Below are positions 24,577 through 33,473 of a stretch of DNA of 33,573 nucleotides, piece after piece. The notes below the pieces were generated by a model. It saw only the letters and a program-made list of their open reading frames with translations. It was not told the origin of the DNA and did not search any database. Source of the DNA: Lysobacterales bacterium (GTDB lineage Bacteria > Pseudomonadota > Gammaproteobacteria > Xanthomonadales > SZUA-36); assembly GCA_013002505.1 (NCBI GenBank), contig JABDJL010000068.1, forward strand, positions 1-33,573, read 5' to 3'. The first letter of the stretch is position 1. Each line of letters begins with the position of its first letter. The position numbers and the translations under genes are program-made.

Positions 24577-25509
24577 TCAAGAAGCGGGTAGCGGTGCGGT
24601 ATCACCCGCCAGGGCAACCGCGATGTCCGCGCCCAGGCGGGCATTGTTCAGCACCAGGGCGATATTCGATTGAAGGCTATTGCCACCCGTGGCTTCCTCG
24701 ACGGCCGCTAACAGGAATGGTGTCAGATCTTTGCCTGAAATACCCTGGTCTGCCGCCTGCCCGAGTGCCTGCTGTACGGCGTTTTCAATCGTCGCGGGGT
24801 CCAGTACAAAGGCCTCTGGAACCGGGTTGGCGACCACCACGCCGCCGGCCAGGCCGAGACCCCACTTGCTGCGCAGAATGCCCGCCACGTCCTTGGCACT
24901 GTCCGCGCGGCAGTCCACGCCAAGACCACTGTCGCGGGTGTAGAAGGCGGGCAGGCAGTCGGTGCCAAAACCAATCACCGGCACACCCATGGTTTCGAGG
25001 TATTCCGCAGTCAGGCCGATATCGAGTATTGCCTTGGGGCCGGCACACACCACCGCCACGGAGGTGCGCGCCAGTTCCTGGAGGTCAGCCGAAATATCCA
25101 TGGTTCGCCCGGCGCCACGGTGCACGCCCCCGATTCCCCCGGTGGCGAAAACACGAATGCCGGCCATGGCCGCGATGATCATCGTTGCCGCGACAGTGGT
25201 CGCACCGGTTTGACGTCTGTGAACCAGGATCGGCAAGTCACGGCGGCTACACTTGGCCGCTTTCGTTCCGAGTCGCGCCAGCGTTTCGAGTTCGGGGTCA
25301 CTCAGCCCGACGGTGAGCTTGCCGTCGAGCACCGCGATGGTGGCCGGCACTGCGCCCTTTTCCCTGATCGCCTGTTCAACATCGCGTGCCGTTTCCAGGT
25401 TATCGGGGTAGGGCATGCCATGGGTGATGATGGTTGATTCCAGCGCCACCACCGGGCGGCCCTGGTGCAGGGCCGCCGCGACGGCGTCGTTGACGTGGAG
25501 CTGATCCAT
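24577..25509 (-). CDS. psuG: Pseudouridine-5'-phosphate glycosidase
   Basis: A 310-residue protein of the PsuG/IndA family, which splits pseudouridine 5'-phosphate reversibly into uracil and ribose 5-phosphate. The family motifs are present: VALESTIITHGMPYP near the N-terminus, RRQTGATTVAATM, FATGGIGGVHRGA, CAGPKAILD and GLAGGVVVANPVPE. The length matches E. coli PsuG (about 312). No pseudouridine kinase (psuK) is adjacent. The ATG at 25509 is chosen over 25518 because a perfect TATAAT overlaps the latter, which would leave a nearly leaderless mRNA. A weak hairpin at 24542-24557 follows the stop codon. Confidence 0.9.
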   Translation of the reverse strand: MDQLHVNDAVAAALHQGRPVVALESTIITHGMPYPDNLETARDVEQAIREKGAVPATIAVLDGKLTVGLSDPELETLARLGTKAAKCSRRDLPILVHRRQTGATTVAATMIIAAMAGIRVFATGGIGGVHRGAGRTMDISADLQELARTSVAVVCAGPKAILDIGLTAEYLETMGVPVIGFGTDCLPAFYTRDSGLGVDCRADSAKDVAGILRSKWGLGLAGGVVVANPVPEAFVLDPATIENAVQQALGQAADQGISGKDLTPFLLAAVEEATGGNSLQSNIALVLNNARLGADIAVALAGDTAPLPAS

Positions 25510-25516
25510 GCGCCGC

Positions 25517-25522
25517 ATTATA
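25517..25522 (-). promoter_or_regulatory. -10 element of psuG
   Basis: A consensus TATAAT on the minus strand 7 nt before the chosen ATG. No -35 match is evident at normal spacing. Confidence 0.45.
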
Positions 25523-25575
25523 GAGGCAGCACTATTTTGCGCGCAGAACCGTGGGCTCGGCCGGTAAAACTCGGT

Positions 25576-26274
25576 TCATGGCGCCGTGGGTGGCGGAAAC
25601 GGCCTGAACGCTGAAGCATCAGGCAACTCCCCTGCACAATACGCCAGCACATCAGCCGAATCGGAAGGCGCGTCCGTGAAACTGACCATGAACCCATGCG
25701 GCCCTTCCGACGCGATAATCGGTAAGCCCCTGTTTTGCAGCGCGGTCGCCGGATCGGAGCCAATATCTGCATGGCTGAGGTTAGGCGCATGAAACATGAC
25801 GTGCGGCGCCACCTTGACCACATCTCCCCCGGGACCCCTGATGTAATTGAAATCGGAAATCATGTAGACAATGCCCGGGCCGCTGGCCGGCTTGTATTGA
25901 CCGTTCTCCAATCCGGCTTCACGTTGTTCGAGGATGGTTTCAAACGGCACACCCTGCCTGATTTTGCGGCCCTCCTCCAGCAACATGGATACGTGAGCGT
26001 CCAATGATCGTTCGTCGAAACATTGCGGAACCAGGCTCAACTCGTGATTGCGTTCCACCATGCAGGTAAAACCATTGGATGATGCACGCACGGTTTCATA
26101 GCCGCTGTTACCGAGCACCAGCACGCCTGCTGCTTCGCGCAGGTTGGCTGGGCCAGCGCTCAGCGCCAGCGCAGATTCACAGGCCCGGCTCAGCGGGATG
26201 ATTTCGGCCTGCGCCACAGCTGCCAGCGCCAACAGGCACGCCCCGAGTGGGGCCAGGACTTTCAATCGTTTCAT
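25576..26274 (-). CDS. Secreted protein of unknown function, likely TetR target
   Basis: A 232-residue protein from the ATG at 26274, with GGAG 9 nt upstream; the longer ORF to 26340 would run through the operator. A signal peptide (about 1-23) ends in AQAEI. Conserved-looking segments include GFTCMVERNHE, GPGIVYMISDFNYIRGPGG and HVMFHAPNL. I do not recognise a family. The palindrome TAGACCG-TT-CGGTCTA lies directly upstream between likely -35 (TTTAAA) and -10 (TCTAAA) elements, matching the operator of the adjacent tetR-type gene, so repression by that regulator is expected. Confidence 0.72.
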   Translation of the reverse strand: MKRLKVLAPLGACLLALAAVAQAEIIPLSRACESALALSAGPANLREAAGVLVLGNSGYETVRASSNGFTCMVERNHELSLVPQCFDERSLDAHVSMLLEEGRKIRQGVPFETILEQREAGLENGQYKPASGPGIVYMISDFNYIRGPGGDVVKVAPHVMFHAPNLSHADIGSDPATALQNRGLPIIASEGPHGFMVSFTDAPSDSADVLAYCAGELPDASAFRPFPPPTAP

Positions 26275-26292
26275 GATTTTGATTCTCCATTT

Positions 26293-26308
26293 TAGACCGT
26301 TCGGTCTA
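26293..26308. promoter_or_regulatory. TetR-type operator before the secreted-protein gene
   Basis: TAGACCG-TT-CGGTCTA, a perfect 7-bp inverted repeat with a 2-nt centre. It resembles the TAGACC-N4-GGTCTA class of TetR operators (NemR, LmrA-like; recalled, not checked). The related site is at 26992-27007. Confidence 0.8.
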
Positions 26309-26352
26309 GTTGCTTTAAAAAAATCGGCGCCCGTTCGCACCGTTTCAATTGC

Positions 26353-26970
26353 TCAGTGGTTTCCAGCAGGCACCTGTGCCAATGCACTGTTGGCAACCGC
26401 CTCGATCATGTCCGGGTCATTGAGCGTACGCCCCAGGACACTCATGCCCTGGATACTGGCCAGCAGCGCGGCAGCGGTTGCATCGGGATCACAAGACTCG
26501 CTCACCGAGCCGTCCTTTTGCCCGGCGCGTATAAGCGCTGCGAAGTGACGACGCCACTGGTTGAATATGCCGCGCAGCTCCTCTTCTGCCTCGCTCAGGG
26601 ACGGACCCAGCTCGCTGGCCAGCACTCCAATATTGCAGCCGTAAATGACTCCGTCTTCGCGGTGCATGCGCCGCGCGTTAGCAACGACTATCTGGAAAAA
26701 CCGTGCGATGCGATCGCGTGCGGGACCGGGTGATTCCAGCAGGGTTTCCAGTGCGCCATTCGCACCTCGCCAGTTGCGCCTCAACACCTCGGACAACAAG
26801 TCAGCCTTGGATGGAAAGAAGTGATAGAAGCTGCCCTTAACGACTCCCGCTTCACGGCAGATTTCAGCAACGCCCACAGCGGAGTAACCCTCGCGGTGGA
26901 GCAAGTTTCGCGCCGCACTGAGAATGCGGTCCCGGGTCCCGGTTTCGGCCAAATCAGCGGTATCAGTCAT
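26353..26970 (-). CDS. TetR/AcrR family transcriptional regulator
   Basis: A 205-residue regulator from the ATG at 26970. The N-terminal DNA-binding domain is typical: RDRILSAARNLLHREGYSAVGVAEICREAGVV, with GSFYHFFPSKADLL in the recognition region. The C-terminal ligand domain resembles the LmrA/YxaF-like type. An ATG at 26991 is possible, but a promoter (TTGACC, 17 nt, TATCGT) places the transcript start near 26972. Its own operator covers that promoter, implying autorepression, and the second operator precedes the next gene 78 nt downstream. The effector is unknown. Confidence 0.88.
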   Translation of the reverse strand: MTDTADLAETGTRDRILSAARNLLHREGYSAVGVAEICREAGVVKGSFYHFFPSKADLLSEVLRRNWRGANGALETLLESPGPARDRIARFFQIVVANARRMHREDGVIYGCNIGVLASELGPSLSEAEEELRGIFNQWRRHFAALIRAGQKDGSVSESCDPDATAAALLASIQGMSVLGRTLNDPDMIEAVANSALAQVPAGNH

Positions 26971-26991
26971 TGTTGCCGACGATAAACACAT

Positions 26992-27007
26992 TAGACCGAT
27001 CGGTCAA
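26992..27007. promoter_or_regulatory. TetR-type operator before the regulator gene
   Basis: TAGACCG-AT-CGGTCAA, the same motif as at 26293-26308 with one mismatch between arms. It overlaps the -35 region of the regulator gene. Confidence 0.75.
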
Positions 27008-27099
27008 GTCCACCTGGAGACAAAAGGAAATTTGAACCCGGCAGGCTGAGTGGGTCGGCCATCTCGTCAAAGGGTATTAGACTGTGCCATCATTTATCC

Positions 27100-27813
27100 A
27101 TGGGCGAGAAGATCCTGACACCCGCGTTCAATCCCATGCCGGGGCAGCCGTGTTATTGCTCCAGCGGCCGGCGCTTTTCTGATTGCTGCGGCTCAAAAGC
27201 CGCCGACCGGCCGCCGCCGCACGGCGTACACCTGGTGCGCGGATTTCTCGATGCCGCAACTTGTAGCGATTGGGTTCGAATACTGGATCAACAGCCCAGC
27301 CACGCCACCGGCATCATGAAAGATGACCAGGTCGTGGTGTCCCGCAAGCGCATCACCGAGCGCGTGTTTCTTGGTCCTGTCGAGCAGGCGGTGACGGACC
27401 TGATGCACCGCGTCTTCACCACCACGATTCCCAGCGCGATCAACACCGAACTCGAATGGTTCGAACGACCCCAGATACTCCGTTACCGCCCGGGCGGACA
27501 TTATTGGCTGCATGCCGACAGCGAGCGCTACATCAAGGAAAAAAGGGCCTGGCAAAAGACCCTGGACCGCGATGTCAGCCTGCTGCTCTACCTCAACGAC
27601 GACTTCCAGGGTGGCGAGCTGTCCTTTTTCGCCATGAACTACGTGTACCAACCAAGGCTGGGTGACCTGCTGTTCTTTCCGTCAGACCACCGCTACGCGC
27701 ACCGCGCCCACGAAGTCACTGAAGGCCGCCGCTACGTGGTGGTCAGCTGGGCAGCGGCCCGCGGTGAACCAAAGGTCCACGAGGCACCCCCCGACAACCA
27801 CATCGCGATATAA
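27100..27813 (+). CDS. SEC-C motif / 2-oxoglutarate Fe(II) dioxygenase, copy 1
   Basis: A 237-residue protein. A SEC-C zinc motif is at 18-30 (C18-x-C20-x8-C29-C30). The rest is a prolyl 4-hydroxylase-like double-stranded beta-helix: iron ligands H138 and D140 in WLHADSE, and H201 with the 2-oxoglutarate-binding R211 in HRAHEVTEGRR. It should hydroxylate a protein or peptide side chain using O2 and 2-oxoglutarate. SEC-C usually binds nucleic acid or protein, for example at the ribosome, and could direct it to its target. The start has no ribosome site; CATCAT lies 6 nt before the ATG. The next gene is a same-length paralogue. Confidence 0.85.
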   Translation: MGEKILTPAFNPMPGQPCYCSSGRRFSDCCGSKAADRPPPHGVHLVRGFLDAATCSDWVRILDQQPSHATGIMKDDQVVVSRKRITERVFLGPVEQAVTDLMHRVFTTTIPSAINTELEWFERPQILRYRPGGHYWLHADSERYIKEKRAWQKTLDRDVSLLLYLNDDFQGGELSFFAMNYVYQPRLGDLLFFPSDHRYAHRAHEVTEGRRYVVVSWAAARGEPKVHEAPPDNHIAI

Positions 27814-27877
27814 CAAACCCGCCCTGTTTTAACAGCCAGAAACCACTATTTTCACCCCGTGTGTGTCATCATGTGCC

Positions 27878-28591
27878 GTGGACGAACACTTCATCACACC
27901 CGCGTTCAACCCTTCGCCGAACCAGGCCTGTTTTTGCGGCTCGCACCTGGCGTTTGCGCAATGCTGCGGTTCGACACAAAGCCACCGGCAGCCACCACAC
28001 AGCGTTCATATCATTCGCGGTTTTCTTGATGCAACCACCACCGAAAAGTGGGTGGGCCTGCTGGATAAGAAAAGGGGGGAGAAAACCGGCCTCAAGCAGG
28101 GTGGAGAGGTCGTGGTATCGGATAAGCGGGTGGCCGAACGGGTTTTCCTAGGGCCCGTCGAGAAAAAACTGACCAGGCTGATGCGGAAGGTCTTCACGAC
28201 CACCATCCCACAAGCCATGGCATGCGACTTCGAGTGGTTCGAGAGACCCCAGATCGTGCGCTACCCGGTCGGCGGGCATATCTGGCTGCACGCCGATAAT
28301 GAGAACTACATCAAGGAAAGAAAGGCCTGGCGCAAGACCAGTGATCGTGACGTCAGCTTGCTGTTGTATCTCAACGACGATTTTGACGGTGGCGAGCTTT
28401 CGTTTTACGCCATGAATTACGTCTACAAGCCTCGGCGCGGCGACCTGGTGTTCTTCCCGTCCGACCACCGCTACGCGCACCGCGCGCACCCGGTGACCAG
28501 CGGCCGTCGCTACGCGGTGATCAGCTGGGGCGCCTTCAGGGATGCACCCAGGGTACACGCCAGGCCAACCAATAATTGCATATTTCTGTAA
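27878..28591 (+). CDS. SEC-C motif / 2-oxoglutarate Fe(II) dioxygenase, copy 2
   Basis: A tandem paralogue of the preceding gene, also 237 residues from the GTG at 27878. That start aligns with the ATG of copy 1; an earlier GTG at 27863 would add five unmatched residues. A gap-free hand alignment gives 151 of 237 identical residues (about 64 %). The zinc Cys (18, 20, 29, 30), H138, D140, H201 and R211 are all kept, so both copies should be active. Divergence is highest at 55-80 and at the C-terminal 15 residues. The short upstream segment (TGTG-CATCAT) is similar too, so the duplicated unit included the start region. Confidence 0.84.
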   Translation: MDEHFITPAFNPSPNQACFCGSHLAFAQCCGSTQSHRQPPHSVHIIRGFLDATTTEKWVGLLDKKRGEKTGLKQGGEVVVSDKRVAERVFLGPVEKKLTRLMRKVFTTTIPQAMACDFEWFERPQIVRYPVGGHIWLHADNENYIKERKAWRKTSDRDVSLLLYLNDDFDGGELSFYAMNYVYKPRRGDLVFFPSDHRYAHRAHPVTSGRRYAVISWGAFRDAPRVHARPTNNCIFL

Positions 28592-28976
28592 GTCGCTATC
28601 CGCCACAACGGGCCCGGCCAGGTCCCCCCGGACCGTCATCTTTATTAGAGTCGAACTCACTTTCCCGCCGGATGTTCTACCGGAATAAAGACCAGACAGG
28701 GCATATCCTTATGTTTTTGCTCTGTTTTAAGCTGTTTTCGAGACTTCTTTGCCGGTCGGGTCAACACTGACTTTCGGGCCATGTGCGCTGAACGCCCTGC
28801 CAGTAACATTTGAATGGCGGTTGCGTCTTGTACTGGTATACAACAATAAAACACCCGGTATGAAACTGGCCTGTGTAACCAAAGCAGGCTTTGTTTCGTT
28901 CTAAGTACAGGACGCCAGCCGGACGGTACTGGATGATTATTCATTAAGCTACCGGACGCCGAACAGAGGAACTACA
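28592..28976. other. 385-nt intergenic stretch
   Basis: It holds a weak hairpin GGTCC-CCCC-GGACC at 28621-28634 shortly after copy 2, which may end its transcript, and the leader of the RND adaptor gene. Short ORFs here (for example 28657-28944 on the minus strand) have no recognisable signature, and I do not call them. I see no RNA gene. Confidence 0.5.
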
Positions 28977-30146
28977 GTGAAAAAGATATTGAAACTAGGC
29001 GCGCCAGTTTTTGTGCTGCTCGCGGGCATAGGCGTCGTGTACGCCCTGAATGCCGCCAAACCACCACCCGAGAAAAAGGATGATGCGCTACGGCTCATTT
29101 CCCTTTACGTGGACGAGGTTGACTCTGAATCCGTCACCCTGAGCGTCAAGACCCAGGGCGAAGTCCGGCCGAAGACCGAGATCGATCTGGTACCGCAGGT
29201 GACAGGCCGCGTTGTTTTTGTCGCAGACGAGTTTGCAGAAGGCGCGGAGTTCAATCCCAACACGGTGCTGATCAAGATCGACGATGCCGACTACCAGCTT
29301 GCCGTGATACGCGCAGAAGCGCGGGTCGCGGAGGCCAGGACCAATCTCGAGCGTGAGCTTGCCACAGCGCAGAACAAGCGCGAGCAATGGAAAAACAGCA
29401 GCTCCAAGAATGCGCCGACACCATTTGCACTGAACGAAACCCAGGTCGCCGAGGGACGCGCCAAGGTCCGGTCCGCAGAAGCAGAACTGGCCGAGGCGAG
29501 GCTTAACCTGTCACGCACCGAGATCAAGGTTCCCTTCCTCGGCCGCGTTCGCGAAAAAGCGGTTGGCCTGGGCCAATACGTGACCGCCGGCACCAAGCTG
29601 GGCCGCGTATTTTCCACCGACAAGATCGAGATTCGCCTGCCGCTGACCGACTCGCAAATCTTCGAGTTGAACCTTCCAATGGGTTTCATGGCCACTAATG
29701 GCAATGGGCCGGAAGTGACCTTGACTGCCCGGGTTGGCCGCCGTGATTACACCTGGAAAGGCCATATTGTCCGCACCCAGGCGGCTGTCGACCAGAATAC
29801 CCGCCTGATTTACGCGATTGCCGAAGTGGACGACCCCTACGGAGTCTCGGCCGACTCGAATATGCCCCTGGCGGTCGGCTTGTTCGTCAACGCCGAAGTC
29901 GTCAGCAACGTACAACAGAATGCCTACACGATTCCGCGGCTCGCGCTGCGCAACGCCGACAAGGTCTACGTCGTCAACGACCAAGACAAGCTCGAAATCC
30001 GCACCGTTGACGTGTTGTCAACGACCGAAGACCGCGTCCTGCTCAACGGCGGCGTACGCGAGGGAGAACTGGTGGTGACATCCACCATCCCGGCAGCAGT
30101 GGACGGCATGCACGTGCAGCCCATCCGCCGCGAGCAGCAGGGCTGA
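28977..30146 (+). CDS. RND efflux periplasmic adaptor (membrane fusion protein)
   Basis: A 389-residue adaptor of the HlyD/AcrA family. An N-terminal membrane anchor (about 8-25) is followed by the split lipoyl/barrel-sandwich half (SVKTQGEVRPKTEIDLVPQVTGRV at 50-75 in part), an alpha-helical hairpin (about 100-180), and the beta-barrel domain ending in a lipoyl partner (IEVPFLGRV-like KVPFLGRVREKAVGLGQYV). The GTG start has GAGGA 6 nt upstream. It starts 205 nt after nothing coding and is 35 nt before the permease gene, so the two are co-transcribed. A TolC-type outer membrane partner is not in the window. Confidence 0.88.
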   Translation: MKKILKLGAPVFVLLAGIGVVYALNAAKPPPEKKDDALRLISLYVDEVDSESVTLSVKTQGEVRPKTEIDLVPQVTGRVVFVADEFAEGAEFNPNTVLIKIDDADYQLAVIRAEARVAEARTNLERELATAQNKREQWKNSSSKNAPTPFALNETQVAEGRAKVRSAEAELAEARLNLSRTEIKVPFLGRVREKAVGLGQYVTAGTKLGRVFSTDKIEIRLPLTDSQIFELNLPMGFMATNGNGPEVTLTARVGRRDYTWKGHIVRTQAAVDQNTRLIYAIAEVDDPYGVSADSNMPLAVGLFVNAEVVSNVQQNAYTIPRLALRNADKVYVVNDQDKLEIRTVDVLSTTEDRVLLNGGVREGELVVTSTIPAAVDGMHVQPIRREQQG

Positions 30147-30181
30147 GCCCTCGCTGCTGAACCAGAACGGAGCGGATAATC

Positions 30182-33100
30182 ATGCATAAAATCGTCAAGT
30201 GGTGGGCCACCAACACGGTCGCAGCTAACCTCGTCATGATCGGTATTTTTGTTGCCGGTTTTATCGGGTTCACTTCAATGGAACGGGAAATGGACCCGCA
30301 GGTACGTTTCCCGGGCCTTCAGATCAATGTTTCCTGGCCGGGCGCTTCGCCGCAGGAAGTCGAAGACCAGATCGTCTCGCGTATTGAAGAGTCCGTCAGC
30401 GACATGGACGCCATCGAATGGGTGCGTTCAACCGCCAGCGAGGGCTTTGCCGAGGTCAGCATCCTGGCCGAGGCGCAGGTTGATTTCCCGAGCTTCATGA
30501 ACGAAGTCAAGGTGCGCATGGATGGCATCACGTCGCTGCCGCGAGATATCGAGCAGCCGCGCGTGACGCAATGGGTCAATAGAGATGAATACATCCGCGT
30601 GGCGGTACACGGCGACCTCGGTGAACGCGAACTGAAGCGGCTCGCCGAGCAATTACGCCGCGAGGCGGCACGGCTGCCGGCCATCACCGTGGTCCAGCTG
30701 TTTGGCGTGCGCAACGAAGAAGTGACCATCGAGGTCAGCGAAGAAGCATTGCGCCGCTATAACATGAGTTTTTCAGAACTGGCCGATGCGATTCGCGGCA
30801 ACTCGATTAACCAGTCGTCTGGACTGGTGCGAACCGAGGTCGGTGCTTACCAGCTGAAAGTCAGGAACCAGGCGGATACCGAGGCGGAATTTCGAGACAT
30901 TATCGTGCGCCAGACCCCCGATGGCGGCACGATCCGGGTAGGCGATGTGGCCAATGTCAACGACGGCTTCGAAGACAACCCCATTCTGGCCACGCTGAAC
31001 GGCGAACCAGCGGTGCTGATCCAGATCATGACCACTGACGTCATGGACATCGTGACGGCTTCGGAATCAATTCGGGCCTGGATCGCAGAACGCCAGGACA
31101 CGCTGCCCACCGGCGCCAAGCTGACCTTGTGGACGGATAATGCCGAAGACTTCAAGGGCCGCATGAAAACCATCGGCAACTCGGCCTTCATGGGCCTGTT
31201 CCTGGTCATGATCGTGCTGCTGCTGACGCTGCGTCCGAAAGTCGCTTTCTGGGTAGCGGTCGGTATCGCCACCGCCTATGCCGGCGCTTTCGTGCTGTTG
31301 CCGACGGTTGGCGTATCGCTGAACATGCTTTCGACTTTTGCCTTCCTGCTGGTGCTCGGTATTGTCGTTGACGACGCGATCGTCGTCGGTGAGGGTATTC
31401 ACAGCAAGGGGCATGAAACGACTGACAGCATCCAGGCGGCGGTGGATGGCACGATGCTGGTCGCCAAGCCCGTCATTTTCGGCGTACTGACCACCATCAT
31501 TGCGTTTTTGCCCTGGATTTTCCTCAACGATTCGACCAGTGAGTTCACCCGCCACATCACGTGGGTGGTGATCTTGGCGCTGGCGTTCTCGTTGATCGAA
31601 TCGCTGTTTATCCTGCCGGCGCACCTTTCCAGGATGCACCCGCGGCAGTACGACGATGTCGGCCGGTTTGCGCATTTCCAAATGAGGATTGCCAACGGCA
31701 TTACCCACTTTGCACAAAACCATTACCGCAAGATCGGCACCTGGGCAGTGGGCAGGCGCTACCTGACGCTGTCCTTTTTCGTCTTCGTGACGATGCTCGG
31801 CTTTGCGCTGTTCGGCAGCGGCTATGTCAAGAAGAGCTTCATGCCGAATATCGAATCGGACGAAATCATCATCAACGTCGTAATGCCCGAAGGCGCACCC
31901 TACAGCCGCGCGCTGGAAGTGCTGGCCCAGATGCAGGCGGCACAGGAAGAACTGGAGCGCGAAGTCAATGAGCGCACCCAGGGCGAAGGGCGGCTGATCG
32001 AGAACTGGTACACGCGCTCGCGCCGCGACAGCGTGATCGCGATCGTCAAGCTGGCGCCGCCGGAAGTACGCGACATGTCGGCCAAGGATGCCTCGATTCG
32101 CCTGCGCGAATTAATGGGCGACGTGCCCGATGCGCGCGAAGTGTCGGTTCGGCACACCCTCAACGACAGCGGTCCCGGCTTCGAGATGTCCATCAGGCAT
32201 CCGGATCTGGACATCCTGCGCACGGCCACCCAGGAACTCGAAGACCAGTTACGCACTTACGAATCGCTGTACGACGTGCGCAACAACCTCGAAGGCGCAT
32301 CCGAGGAAATACGCCTCACCCTCAAGTCGGGCACCACCAAGCTCGGTCTGACGCTGGCTGAAGTCAATCGCCAGGTACGCCAGGCTTACTTCGGCGAAGA
32401 GGTTCAGCGCCTGCCGCGCGCCGGCCAGGACGTCAAGGTCAAGGTGCGTTATCCGGAGGCGTCACGGCGCTCCATCGAGTCCCTGAAGGAGTTCCGCGTG
32501 CGCACGCCCGACGGCAGGGCGCTGCCACTGCTGTCTGTTGCAGACCTCGAGTTCTCACCGGGCATCAAGCGCATCCAACGCTGGAACGGTAACCGCGCAG
32601 CGCGAGTTAGTGCGGACCTGAAAGACGACGTGCGCGATGAAATCATGGATGACCTGGACGAGAATTTCTTCCCCGAGTGGGAGCAACGCTACCCGGGCAT
32701 CTCGCGCGGTTCGGTAGGCCAGGCCGAAGGTGAGAAACGCTTCATCAAGGAAATCACTGGTAAATACGCCATCGCGCTGTTTGCCATGTACTCGCTGCTG
32801 GCGGTTGCCTTCCGCAGCTATTCGCAGCCCATCCTGATCATGATCGCCATTCCGTTTGCTTACGTCGGCGCGGTATTTGGCCACCTGATCATGAACGAGA
32901 CAATGGCGATTTTCAGCTACTTCGGCATCGCCGCCGCAGCGGGGGTGGTGGTCAACGACAACCTCGTGTTGATGGACTACTGTAACCGGCTCAAGGACCA
33001 GGGTCGGGATGCGTACACTGCCGTGGTTGAGGCCGGTGTTGAACGCTTCCGTCCGATTCTGCTGACCACCATAACGACGATCGTCGGCCTGACGCCGATG

Positions 33101-33319
33101 ATGCTGGAACGGTCGATCCAGGCCGCGTTCCTGAAGCCCGTCGTCATCGCGCTGGCATTTGGCGTCGGCATCGCATTTTTCGTCACGCTGCTGCTGGTCC
33201 CGGCCATGTACACCATTGGCGTGGACATCGGGCGCCAGACCAGCCGTGCCAAAAACGCGGTCCTGTCACGGATGCCGTGGAACCGTAATCGCCGCGAAGA
33301 GCGCGAAAGCACTATTTAA
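30182..33319 (+). CDS. RND efflux inner-membrane permease
   Basis: A 1045-residue proton-driven transporter with the duplicated RND layout: a helix near 12-30, two large periplasmic loops and twelve expected helices. The TM4 motif LGIVVDDAIVVGEG contains D397/D398 equivalent to the proton-relay Asp pair of AcrB. The second-half counterpart is AGVVVNDNLVLMD. The length is the family norm. It belongs to the HAE-1-like branch but is not a close AcrB match in its loops, so the substrate is open. It follows its adaptor by 35 nt and ends at the strong terminator at 33372. Confidence 0.9.
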   Translation: MHKIVKWWATNTVAANLVMIGIFVAGFIGFTSMEREMDPQVRFPGLQINVSWPGASPQEVEDQIVSRIEESVSDMDAIEWVRSTASEGFAEVSILAEAQVDFPSFMNEVKVRMDGITSLPRDIEQPRVTQWVNRDEYIRVAVHGDLGERELKRLAEQLRREAARLPAITVVQLFGVRNEEVTIEVSEEALRRYNMSFSELADAIRGNSINQSSGLVRTEVGAYQLKVRNQADTEAEFRDIIVRQTPDGGTIRVGDVANVNDGFEDNPILATLNGEPAVLIQIMTTDVMDIVTASESIRAWIAERQDTLPTGAKLTLWTDNAEDFKGRMKTIGNSAFMGLFLVMIVLLLTLRPKVAFWVAVGIATAYAGAFVLLPTVGVSLNMLSTFAFLLVLGIVVDDAIVVGEGIHSKGHETTDSIQAAVDGTMLVAKPVIFGVLTTIIAFLPWIFLNDSTSEFTRHITWVVILALAFSLIESLFILPAHLSRMHPRQYDDVGRFAHFQMRIANGITHFAQNHYRKIGTWAVGRRYLTLSFFVFVTMLGFALFGSGYVKKSFMPNIESDEIIINVVMPEGAPYSRALEVLAQMQAAQEELEREVNERTQGEGRLIENWYTRSRRDSVIAIVKLAPPEVRDMSAKDASIRLRELMGDVPDAREVSVRHTLNDSGPGFEMSIRHPDLDILRTATQELEDQLRTYESLYDVRNNLEGASEEIRLTLKSGTTKLGLTLAEVNRQVRQAYFGEEVQRLPRAGQDVKVKVRYPEASRRSIESLKEFRVRTPDGRALPLLSVADLEFSPGIKRIQRWNGNRAARVSADLKDDVRDEIMDDLDENFFPEWEQRYPGISRGSVGQAEGEKRFIKEITGKYAIALFAMYSLLAVAFRSYSQPILIMIAIPFAYVGAVFGHLIMNETMAIFSYFGIAAAAGVVVNDNLVLMDYCNRLKDQGRDAYTAVVEAGVERFRPILLTTITTIVGLTPMMLERSIQAAFLKPVVIALAFGVGIAFFVTLLLVPAMYTIGVDIGRQTSRAKNAVLSRMPWNRNRREERESTI

Positions 33320-33345
33320 GGTCAAGGCAAGACCTTCACTGTAGG

Positions 33346-33363
33346 CGCGGCCGCCAGGCCGCG
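33346..33363. repeat. GC-rich hairpin, REP-like
   Basis: CGCGGCC-GCCA-GGCCGCG, a perfect 7-bp stem preceded by TGTAGG. The form resembles REP elements of other gammaproteobacteria. It lies between the permease stop codon and the terminator. Confidence 0.5.
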
Positions 33364-33371
33364 TACTCTGG

Positions 33372-33397
33372 AAGCCCCCTTTCGAGGGGGCTTTTTT
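33372..33397 (+). terminator. Terminator of the RND operon
   Basis: AAGCCCCC (33372-33379) pairs with GGGGGCTT (33386-33393) across a 6-nt loop and runs into six T at 33392-33397. Confidence 0.9.
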
Positions 33398-33473
33398 CAT
33401 GGATGAGAAAGATGGCGCACCCCTTTACCAATTCAGAGGACGCTGCCTGTTTGCCGTGGTGGCTGGCCGGGAA

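Noticed and set aside
28657-28944. A 95-residue basic minus-strand ORF in the gap before the RND adaptor
   Set aside because: No ribosome site, no recognisable motif, and a composition that looks like chance; it reads against the adaptor leader.
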